NCBI RefSeq assembly: GCF_018389385.1
Contig: NZ_CP062698.1
Location: 2,917,501-2,981,500 of the forward strand
Source of the DNA: Anthocerotibacter panamensis C109
GTDB taxonomy: Bacteria > Cyanobacteriota > Cyanobacteriia > Gloeobacterales > Anthocerotibacteraceae
Reading direction: 5' to 3'
DNA: 64,000 bases
How positions within the stretch are numbered: the first letter of the stretch is position 1; each line of letters begins with the position of its first letter. The notes below the pieces were generated by a model, which did no database searches, was not told the origin of the DNA, and saw only the letters and a list, made by a program, of their open reading frames with translations. The translations under genes and the position numbers were made by a program. Below are positions 27,892-34,735 of this stretch, piece after piece.

Positions 27892-28261
27892 GTGCAACCC
27901 TCTATATTTTGCTTGCTTTCCTTATGTTTAATATATTTTTCACATACAACGGTAAAGTCTTTTCGGCAATCTAGTGAGATATGGCCTCCTTTTAAAAAGA
28001 TGCCACGACTACATAGGGCGTGTATAGCACCCATATTATGGCTAACAAAAAGAATGGTTCTTTCTTCTTGGCCTACCATCCCCACCTTCCCTAGATATTT
28101 CTTTTGGAATTGAGCATCCCTCACTGCTAAAATCTCTTCGTCGAGAGTGACCGCGCCGTATCTGTGATGACATCCCGAAACGTCCGTGAGCCCTGCTGCT
28201 GCTCATGCCCGATCACATACCTCTTACTCAGGTTTTCGACACGGATAACAGTATCAGACAT
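27876..28261 (-). pseudogene. broken ABC-transporter ATPase (Wzt/TagH type), central region deleted
   Basis: An N-terminal piece (SDTVIRVENLSKRYVIGHEQ, ATG at 28261) runs 44 codons to a TAG at 28127-28129. It is followed, in another frame, by a C-terminal piece starting EEILAVRDAQFQKKYLG and including TILFVSHNMGAI, the H-loop region of polysaccharide-export ATPases. Walker A, Q-loop, signature and Walker B regions are all absent. The gene therefore cannot encode a working ATPase. It is the natural partner of the permease at 30324. An almost identical N-terminal piece occurs again at 29195-29323. Confidence 0.85.
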
Positions 28262-28262
28262 T
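28140..28262. repeat. 123-bp direct repeat, copy 1
   Basis: Matches 29202-29324 with a single mismatch (t versus c within 'catacctctta'/'catacccctta'). Both copies encode the first 41 codons of the ABC ATPase and both end at the same base, where 'gtcgag' meets unrelated sequence. The copies flank the sulfotransferase gene. Confidence 0.95.
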
Positions 28263-28360
28263 AAGTCTCCGATTTGATTCCTAGGGTGCGTCTCTCCGAC
28301 AAAAACTCTGTCACCAAAGTCAGTATGCCACACTCAAAATAGGGTATGTAAATCATCAAG

Positions 28361-29098
28361 TTAATTTTCAAAATGTTCTCTAAGTATTTTATAGAGTTTG
28401 ACATCTAGGAAGTTGACCTCCGCAATCATATTCTTTGTCTCTCCAGAAATTTCTTTAAGTGTGAGGCGTTTGTTCGTTTTATTGATTAGGTGATTTTCAA
28501 ATTGCTTCCAGAGTCCAGCAGTCTCTTCTAATTTGCGAGACACCTCCAGTAGGTCATCCTGAAAACCAATAATCTTATATCTTTGTAAAATAACCTGGAT
28601 AGCTTTCTGGATAGCGGCTTCTGGCTCTCTTTCAGCTTCTTCAATAGAAAGGCCAGTAAAATGCGTAGTATACCAATTTCGCAACTCAGGACTCAGGTTG
28701 GACACAGCATAATCTTGTAGCTCCATATTACTTTTCATTACGGCTTCGTGCAGATAATGAGATTTACTTCGCCTCACATAAAAATAATGCGAGACGATTC
28801 GATCAATGGGATCACGAAAAACTGTCAAGGTTACGGTTTCAGGATGAACATAGTTCAGCAACTCGTGGTTAAGATGGCCTATCACCAAGTGGTATTTATA
28901 TCTCTTATCTTTGTCAAATGATATAAATTGTTGATAAGAGTTGTTGGATGTATTCAATCTATAAGTAAGCCGTTGAGGATAATGAGAGGTCAAAAACTGA
29001 TTAATCGTCGACCCGGCGCATTTAGGCAGGTGATCAAAGAGAACTCGTTTGGGCTGATGTCTCCGGTAGCCGAGCTCTGCCATTAGGTTTTTCAACAT
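28361..29098 (-). CDS. sulfotransferase family 2-like protein
   Basis: 245 aa from the ATG at 29098; a GTG at 29107 would add three residues. The PAPS 5'-phosphosulfate loop is VLFDHLPKCAGSTINQFL and the 3'-phosphate region is TVTVFRDPIDRIVSHYFY; together these identify a Golgi-type/bacterial polysaccharide sulfotransferase. It should transfer sulfate from PAPS to a sugar hydroxyl. AT-rich, and enclosed by a 123-bp direct repeat copied from the ABC ATPase gene, so it appears to have been inserted or transferred into that gene. Confidence 0.9.
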   Translation of the reverse strand: MLKNLMAELGYRRHQPKRVLFDHLPKCAGSTINQFLTSHYPQRLTYRLNTSNNSYQQFISFDKDKRYKYHLVIGHLNHELLNYVHPETVTLTVFRDPIDRIVSHYFYVRRSKSHYLHEAVMKSNMELQDYAVSNLSPELRNWYTTHFTGLSIEEAEREPEAAIQKAIQVILQRYKIIGFQDDLLEVSRKLEETAGLWKQFENHLINKTNKRLTLKEISGETKNMIAEVNFLDVKLYKILREHFEN

Positions 29099-29194
29099 CA
29101 ATTCCACACTCCAGTCAGTTGTTCTTTGAAAAACACAAATTTATGCACGATCACTCTATGTTTTGGGGTGCCTTGATTGCTCTGAGAAAGTATT

Positions 29195-29323
29195 CTAATT
29201 AGTCGAGAGTGACCGCGCCGTATCTGTGATGACATCCCGAAACGTCCGTGAGCCCTGCTGCTGCTCATGCCCGATCACATACCCCTTACTCAGGTTTTCG
29301 ACACGGATAACAGTATCAGACAT
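29195..29323 (-). pseudogene. N-terminal fragment of ABC-transporter ATPase (second copy)
   Basis: ATG at 29323 followed by SDTVIRVENLSKGYVIGHEQ and ending after 42 codons at TAG (29195-29197). It is identical to the first piece of the pseudogene at 27876-28261 apart from one base, and lies in the position expected for the functional ATPase gene, just downstream of the permease and Uma2 genes. Only the beta-strand before the P-loop is encoded. Confidence 0.85.
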
Positions 29324-29324
29324 T
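29202..29324. repeat. 123-bp direct repeat, copy 2
   Basis: Second copy of the repeat at 28140-28262. The start-to-start distance is 1062 bp, and recombination between the copies would delete the sulfotransferase gene cleanly. Confidence 0.95.
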
Positions 29325-29372
29325 CAAGCTCCTCGATCCCTTAGCATCCTTCAAGTATCGCCAAGGAGCCCA

Positions 29373-30254
29373 TTACGACTCCTCTAGACCCAACGCCCGC
29401 AACCGCTGAGCCAGTCGTTCTGCCCGTAGCCGTTCTGCCTCAGCTCGTAGCCGCTCTTGTAAGACTTCATTCTGAAAATTATCAGCTCGTTGCTGCTCTT
29501 GCTCAGCTCGTAGCCGTTCTTGTAAGACTTCATTCTGAAAACTATCAGCCCGTTGCCGCTCTTGCTCAGCTCGTAGCCGCTCTTGCTCCACTTGATACTG
29601 CACTAGGGCTATCCGTTCTAGCCCCCACAACAAAAGATTTCCCGCCTCATCCCACCAACGCAACCACAGCCCCGAACGTTCCGCCTTCGCCCCTTCCCAT
29701 ATACCCAAAAATAAGCCCAAGTCTTCTAGCCAAAAGTGCCCCGCTTCGTTGGGGGTTTGCAGTTCGTACTGCCCTGCTTTCAGCTTGCGCACCTCTAGAA
29801 GCCTTGTGGCAGGATCAAAAATCACATAGGTCGGAACCTGTAGCAGCTTTTCGTAAAAAAACAATTTGCCATAGGGATAACTAGGTCGGATCGAATACTC
29901 CTCATGGTCCGCATCCGACAAAAACTCCATTACCACCAGCGGAGCTTCGCCCTCCGTATGGGGAGTATAGCTCCGCCGCATCTCCACCGTAGGCAATACC
30001 GAAGGGACATAAACCCAATCAGGAGCCTTCACCACCGTCTTGGTATCCACCTTGACACAAAGACCAAAGTTGGAAGCAATAAGACCCGTTGGTGGAATCA
30101 ATCCTGCTAATTCCAAAGCCTCCCGTAGCGCCAAAGCCCAAAAAGGATGGTCTAAGTTTTCCACAGGCTCATCCGGGAGGGGATAATCAGGAGGTAGTTT
30201 TTCCCAAACGATGTCGTATTGACGTTGTGCATAGTGCAGTGTGGCGGCGGTCAT
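29373..30254 (-). CDS. Uma2-family protein with long repeat tail
   Basis: 293 aa, ATG at 30254. The Uma2 core shows KAPDWVYVPSVLPT, VVMEFLSDADHEEYS and YGKLFFYEKLLQVPTYVIFD, and is close to the protein at 11849-12664. The tail holds heptad-like repeats (QERLRAEQEQQRAD, FQNEVL) made of two 63-bp DNA repeats, and ends RLAQRLRALGLEES. It separates the ABC permease from the remains of its ATPase. Function unknown; no link to transport is evident. Confidence 0.88.
   Translation of the reverse strand: MTAATLHYAQRQYDIVWEKLPPDYPLPDEPVENLDHPFWALALREALELAGLIPPTGLIASNFGLCVKVDTKTVVKAPDWVYVPSVLPTVEMRRSYTPHTEGEAPLVVMEFLSDADHEEYSIRPSYPYGKLFFYEKLLQVPTYVIFDPATRLLEVRKLKAGQYELQTPNEAGHFWLEDLGLFLGIWEGAKAERSGLWLRWWDEAGNLLLWGLERIALVQYQVEQERLRAEQERQRADSFQNEVLQERLRAEQEQQRADNFQNEVLQERLRAEAERLRAERLAQRLRALGLEES
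29461..29586. repeat. 63-bp tandem repeat inside Uma2 gene
   Basis: Two copies, 29461-29523 and 29524-29586, differ at a few positions; a half unit precedes the first. 63 bp equals three heptads, so the repeat behaves like the 21-bp repeats of the other two Uma2 genes but with a longer unit. Confidence 0.9.
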
Positions 30255-30323
30255 CGTCCATCAGCTCCCTGAAGCAAATTCAACGTGCCCATAGCCTATC
30301 ACTGCTAGCGTAAGGGTGGAGCC

Positions 30324-31148
30324 TCAAATCACATCCGCAAAAGTCCGCTCCGTCTTACGGAAGTACCAGATTCCGCTTGCCACCAATACCCCAATTACCA
30401 TCAATGAGATCAAAAACGAAGGCCAGTAAAACGCTTCTTGCCCCCGCAGCAGCGCCCAACGGAAGCCATCGATCACCCCAACCATGGGATTGAGCGAATA
30501 GAGCAGACGCCACTGCTCCGGGACGATACTGCTCTTGAAACCCACCGGAGAGATATAGAGGCCAAACTGTACGATAAAAGGCACGATATAGCGGAAGTCG
30601 CGGTATTTGACATTGAGCGCAGCAAGCCATAAACCCGCTCCCATCGCCGCCGCAAACGCCATCAGCGTAAACAGAGGCAGCGTCAAGATCCGCCAATCCG
30701 GCAAAAATTGGTAGACCACCATCAGGAGCGCCAAAATCCCTACTGAGATCAAAAAATCCACCAGACTGACAATCACGGCACTGATCGGGACAATCAGCCG
30801 TGGGAAGTAGACCTTGGCGATCATGTTGGCGTTGTTGACTACACTGTTAGAGCACTCCGAGAGCGCATTAGCAAAAAACTGCCAAGGTAGCATCGCTGCA
30901 AAAACCAAAACCGGATAGGGTACCCCATCCGAAGGCAGCTTGGCGATCTTACTAAAGACCACCGTAAAGACGATCATCGTTAGTACCGGGCGGATCACGC
31001 TCCAGGCGACGCCGATCACAGTCTGCTTGTAGCGCACTAGAATGTCGCGCCATGCCAGGAAATACAACAACTCCTGATAGCGCCACAAATCCCGCCAATA
31101 TTGGCGCTCGGTGCGGCCCGCCTCGATAACCAGCTCCTGATTCGCCAA
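30324..31148 (-). CDS. ABC-2 type polysaccharide export permease (Wzm/TagG/KpsM family)
   Basis: 274 aa. The family N-terminus EAGRTERQYWRDLWRYQELL is intact and six hydrophobic segments follow. RDILVRYKQTVIGVAWSVIR is the typical cytoplasmic and first-membrane region. The start is TTG at 31148, because no ATG or GTG exists in frame before an upstream stop; GGAGCAAGG just before it is a plausible ribosome-binding site. It should form the membrane channel of an ABC exporter for lipid-linked polysaccharide, but its ATPase genes nearby are broken. It would therefore need an ATPase from elsewhere. Confidence 0.94.
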   Translation of the reverse strand: MANQELVIEAGRTERQYWRDLWRYQELLYFLAWRDILVRYKQTVIGVAWSVIRPVLTMIVFTVVFSKIAKLPSDGVPYPVLVFAAMLPWQFFANALSECSNSVVNNANMIAKVYFPRLIVPISAVIVSLVDFLISVGILALLMVVYQFLPDWRILTLPLFTLMAFAAAMGAGLWLAALNVKYRDFRYIVPFIVQFGLYISPVGFKSSIVPEQWRLLYSLNPMVGVIDGFRWALLRGQEAFYWPSFLISLMVIGVLVASGIWYFRKTERTFADVI

Positions 31149-31172
31149 AACCTTGCTCCATGCTTCAGATCA

Positions 31173-31178
31173 TTTATA
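31173..31178 (-). promoter_or_regulatory. possible -10 element for the minus-strand cluster
   Basis: On the minus strand the hexamer reads TATAAA, 25 bp before the TTG start of the permease. No convincing -35 hexamer is seen 16-18 bp upstream. If real it would drive the export cluster with a very short leader. Confidence 0.3.
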
Positions 31179-31559
31179 CTCGGGGATTGCTGATTAGCCA
31201 TAGCGTGGGGCTAAAGATAGATACACTACCTCCCTCATCTTTCCCGCAAGGCCCCTTTGGTCGCGCTTAAACTGGAAAGAGTAGGGAAAATGCTCTAGGG
31301 TATTCCCCGTATTCCACCAAGTTTAGGGCAAAGCTTGGAGAAATAGGGCCGGGAAATATGTAGATTTCAAGAAATTCTCGTCCCACCGCTCTTCAGGCAT
31401 CTGCCTAGAACCTAGCAGCATCCTCCAAAGCCTGAGAAGCACAAAGGTTTAAATCCATTGGACTGCTTACCACCGTACCCATCCCAGCAAGCAAGTTCGC
31501 CCAATTTGCCATTTCAGATCCATGGTGATAGGCGAGACCCACCCCACAGGTCACCGGTT
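31179..31559. other. intergenic region between divergent genes
   Basis: About 380 bp between the minus-strand permease and the plus-strand small-protein gene. It must contain promoters for both directions. I see no tRNA, repeat, strong hairpin or convincing ORF. Short purine-rich runs and a 5-bp inverted match around 31195 are within chance expectation. Confidence 0.6.
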
Positions 31560-31799
31560 ATGAACAGCAGAATTCGGGATGTTTTATGTCGGACCATCGT
31601 TGAATCATGTATCAATGAGTATAGACAAGCCAGACGAGCCCAAATGCCCGCAATTGAGATGCATATGCAGAAAGTGCTCCATGAAAATAATCTGACGATT
31701 AACTCACCTGAAATTACCCTTGAGCTTACCTATCAGGCGTCACAGATGTTTCAAAACTTTATCTTAGAGCGACGCAATCCTGTATCCGGCTCGCCCTGA
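31560..31799 (+). CDS. small protein of unknown function, paralogue 1
   Basis: 79 aa from the ATG at 31560; the frame is open further upstream but the paralogue aligns from this Met. Pattern: MNSRIRDVLCRTIVESCINE, a basic linker, then LHENNLTINSPEITLELTYQ and ASQMFQNFILERR. It is clearly related to the protein encoded at 31994-32215, with matching I..V.C, NNLT/NSLT, E(I)..EL.(Y/F)(Q/R)ASQ.FQN(F/L)ILE positions. No known domain recognised. Predicted mostly helical and soluble. Confidence 0.7.
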   Translation: MNSRIRDVLCRTIVESCINEYRQARRAQMPAIEMHMQKVLHENNLTINSPEITLELTYQASQMFQNFILERRNPVSGSP

Positions 31800-31993
31800 T
31801 ATGAAATAACCCTAGAACCTCTTGGGATAGAAACTTTTTGCTCCCCAAATCCAGAGGAAGGCTCTGGAGGAAGGATTTTTGTGAGCAAGCCGTCCAAAGT
31901 ATAAAAACAGAAACCTAAAAGATCTTCCCAGGGAATTGACCTTAAAAGCGAAGTTTTGTAAGGTGAATCCATCTTGCTGTCCATCAGGTCCTG

Positions 31994-32215
31994 ATGAATC
32001 AGAAAATTAGCGAAGTTATCTGCTGCATGGCTGCCCAGGCTCTCATGGAAGAATACATGCGCAGCGGACGCATCCCCGAGGTCGATACCTCCTTGATGGT
32101 CTTTCTGGACCATAATTCCCTGACGGTAAGTTCGGATGAGATCTTTGTGGAGTTGGTTTTCAGGGCCTCTCAGACCTTTCAAAACTTGATCTTAGAGCAC
32201 CGTAGCCGCCTGTGA
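31994..32215 (+). CDS. small protein of unknown function, paralogue 2
   Basis: 73 aa, ATG start. MNQKISEVICCMAAQALMEE, then FLDHNSLTVSSDEIFVELVF and RASQTFQNLILEHR. It aligns along its whole length with the protein at 31560-31799 at roughly one third identity by eye. The two genes are separated by 194 bp without obvious features and lie just before recG. Conservation of the pattern despite divergence argues that both are translated. Function unknown. Confidence 0.7.
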   Translation: MNQKISEVICCMAAQALMEEYMRSGRIPEVDTSLMVFLDHNSLTVSSDEIFVELVFRASQTFQNLILEHRSRL

Positions 32216-32271
32216 GCAGTGGGGTACAACAGAGGCAGGGGTACTAGCTCTTGCTGTAAAGGGATGAACCC

Positions 32272-34680
32272 GTGGATGATGAGTGGCGTACTCGCATTAC
32301 CCAAGCCCTCCGGGTCGAGGCTGAGAAGGGATTTCCTAATCTTCAGGGGAATCGCTACCGCTTTGCTGAGTTTTTGGCTCTGACCTTCAGTGAACCTGCT
32401 CCTCCCCATCTGCCGGCGCAAGAGCGCAACCTATGGTCGCTGTTGCCCACGTTGTACCGCCGCTATGACTACCTCCCCCCCGAGGAACGAGCGCACCTTG
32501 TCCACCGGACCCGCCATCTGATCGAGCCCGCCCCCGCCCCCAAGACCCCCCCCAAAAAAAACCGATCTATGCCTGTGGGACTCGCCGATCCCCTGACCGC
32601 CCTGGCGGGGATCGGCCCCAAATTTGCCCTCCAATTGGAGCGCCTTGGGCTCAAGACCGTGGGGGACGCGCTGCGCTACTACCCCCGCGACTACGTGGAC
32701 TACAGCCGCCGCACGACAATCAAGCAGATCAAAGAGGGCGAGAGTGTCACCCTGATGGGCAAAGTCCGCCGGGTCAACTGCTTCACCAGCCCGCGCAACA
32801 AAAAGCTCACCATCTTAGACTTAACGGTCGGGGACGGTAGCGGTCAGATGAAGGTCAGCCAGTTTTTTAGGGGTCAGCAATTCGCCCATATCGGCTGGCA
32901 GCAAAAATTGAAACAGGGTTATCCCATCGGGGCGACCGTTGCTCTGAGTGGTCTGGTCAAGACCAGTAAGTACGGACTGACCCTAGACAAGCCCGAGATT
33001 GAAGTCCTCGCCCTAGACGGGGATATCCACTCCAACACGATTGGGCGCATTGTACCTATCTATCCGCTCGCTGAGGGCGTGAGCGTGACGGTGGTCCGCG
33101 AGGCGATCCGCGCTTGCCTACCTGCCGCTCATGCCCTCCAAGACTATTTCCCCCAGTCCTGGCTGACCCGGTTGGATCTGCCCTCTTTGCCGCAGGCTCT
33201 TTTGGATATCCACTTCCCGGAGGACTCAGCCCATGGAGACCGGGCACGCAGACGGATTGTCTTTGAGGAATTTTTCTTTTTGCAGTTAGGGCTGCTGCTG
33301 CGCCGCGAAGAGCGCCGTCGGGTAGAGCGGGGGCAAGCGGTCCCCTTTCAGACCCAAGGGGCGCTGATCGAACAGTTTTATCACATGCTGCCCTTCCAGC
33401 TCACCCGCGCCCAACAGCGGGTGATCGCCGAAGTGCTGGATGATCTTAGCGCCCCAAAGCCGATGAACCGTCTCGTCCAAGGGGATGTGGGTTCCGGGAA
33501 GACCGTTGTGGCGGTGGCTGCGATCCTGGCGGCCCTCCAGTCGGGCTACCAAGCGGCCTTTATGGCCCCGACCGAAGTCCTAGCTGAGCAACACTACCGC
33601 AAACTGGTAGCGTGGTTCGCCCTCATGCACCAGCCCGTCGAGCTACTCACCGGCTCCACCCGCAGTGGCCCGCGCCGCGAGATGCTCCGCCAACTGGCTA
33701 CCGGCGAACTGAGCGTCTTGGTCGGCACCCACGCGCTGATCCAACAGACCGTGCAGTTTTACAACCTCGGGCTGGTGGTCATCGACGAACAACACCGCTT
33801 CGGCGTGGGCCAGCGCGCCCAACTCCAGCACAAGGGCCGCAACCCGGACCTGTTGACCATGACTGCCACCCCAATTCCTCGTACCTTAGCGCTCACCCTC
33901 TACGGCGACTTGGATGTGAGTGAGATCGACGAACTCCCTCCAGGCCGTCAGCCCATCCAGACCACCATCCTCACCCCCCAACAACGCGCCCAGGCGTATC
34001 AATTTTGTGCTCGGGAGATCGCCCAAGGGCGACAGGTCTACGTCGTCTTGCCCCTGGTCGAGGAATCCGAAAAAGTAGACCTGCGCTCGGCGCTGGAGGA
34101 GCACCACCGCCTGCAACACGAAGTTTTTCCCCAGCTCAGGGTCGGCCTGCTCCACGGCAAGATGAAGAGCGCCGAAAAAGACCTCGTCCTCACCCAATTT
34201 CGCCAGCACCAGCTCGATATCTTGGTCAGTACCACGGTCATCGAGGTCGGGGTGGACGTGCCCAATGCCACAGTCATGCTCATTGAACATGCGGAGCGCT
34301 TTGGTCTGGCCCAACTGCATCAGTTGCGCGGTCGGGTCGGTAGGGGAGCAGCCCAGAGCTACTGTCTGTTAATGCACTACACCCAGTCAGAAGCGGCGCA
34401 GCAGCGTCTACAGGTGCTGGTCAACTTCCAGGATGGCTTTGCTATCGCCGAGATGGACCTGCGCCTGCGCGGTCCCGGCGCGGTCTTGGGCACCCGCCAG
34501 TCCGGTCTGCCCGACCTCGCCCTCAGTTCACTGAGCACCGACCAGCAGACCCTCACCCTCGCCCGCCAGGAAGCACAACATCTCCTCCAGCGCGACCCAG
34601 CCCTCAAAGACCATCCTCTCTTACACCAGGAAGTCCAACGCCGACTGGAAAAGCAGTTGGGAGCGCAGGTTCTAAACTAG
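32272..34680 (+). CDS. recG: ATP-dependent DNA helicase RecG
   Basis: 802 aa. RecG remodels stalled replication forks and branch-migrates Holliday junctions. GTG start at 32272; an ATG at 32264 is in another frame. An N-terminal extension of about 100 residues precedes the helix-hairpin-like GIGPKFALQLERLGLKTVGD. The wedge/OB domain follows, with VTLMGKVRRVNCFTSPRNKK. Helicase motifs: QGDVGSGKT (Lys410), VVIDEQHRFGVGQR (DEQH at 505-508), TMTATPIPRTLALTLYGD, VVEVGVDVPNA-type motif V (TVIEVGVDVPNATVM), and QLRGRVGRG. Complete. The N-terminal extension is typical of plant and cyanobacterial RecG. Confidence 0.97.
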   Translation: MDDEWRTRITQALRVEAEKGFPNLQGNRYRFAEFLALTFSEPAPPHLPAQERNLWSLLPTLYRRYDYLPPEERAHLVHRTRHLIEPAPAPKTPPKKNRSMPVGLADPLTALAGIGPKFALQLERLGLKTVGDALRYYPRDYVDYSRRTTIKQIKEGESVTLMGKVRRVNCFTSPRNKKLTILDLTVGDGSGQMKVSQFFRGQQFAHIGWQQKLKQGYPIGATVALSGLVKTSKYGLTLDKPEIEVLALDGDIHSNTIGRIVPIYPLAEGVSVTVVREAIRACLPAAHALQDYFPQSWLTRLDLPSLPQALLDIHFPEDSAHGDRARRRIVFEEFFFLQLGLLLRREERRRVERGQAVPFQTQGALIEQFYHMLPFQLTRAQQRVIAEVLDDLSAPKPMNRLVQGDVGSGKTVVAVAAILAALQSGYQAAFMAPTEVLAEQHYRKLVAWFALMHQPVELLTGSTRSGPRREMLRQLATGELSVLVGTHALIQQTVQFYNLGLVVIDEQHRFGVGQRAQLQHKGRNPDLLTMTATPIPRTLALTLYGDLDVSEIDELPPGRQPIQTTILTPQQRAQAYQFCAREIAQGRQVYVVLPLVEESEKVDLRSALEEHHRLQHEVFPQLRVGLLHGKMKSAEKDLVLTQFRQHQLDILVSTTVIEVGVDVPNATVMLIEHAERFGLAQLHQLRGRVGRGAAQSYCLLMHYTQSEAAQQRLQVLVNFQDGFAIAEMDLRLRGPGAVLGTRQSGLPDLALSSLSTDQQTLTLARQEAQHLLQRDPALKDHPLLHQEVQRRLEKQLGAQVLN

Positions 34681-34735
34681 TTGCATACACGGTCTGGGGG
34701 ATAGGATTTGGCGGCGCGGTGGGTACCTTAGGACC

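Noticed and set aside
28263-29201. Composite transposon around the sulfotransferase
   Set aside because: The flanking direct repeats are coding sequence of the ABC ATPase. They contain no transposase and no terminal inverted repeats, so duplication or recombination explains them better.
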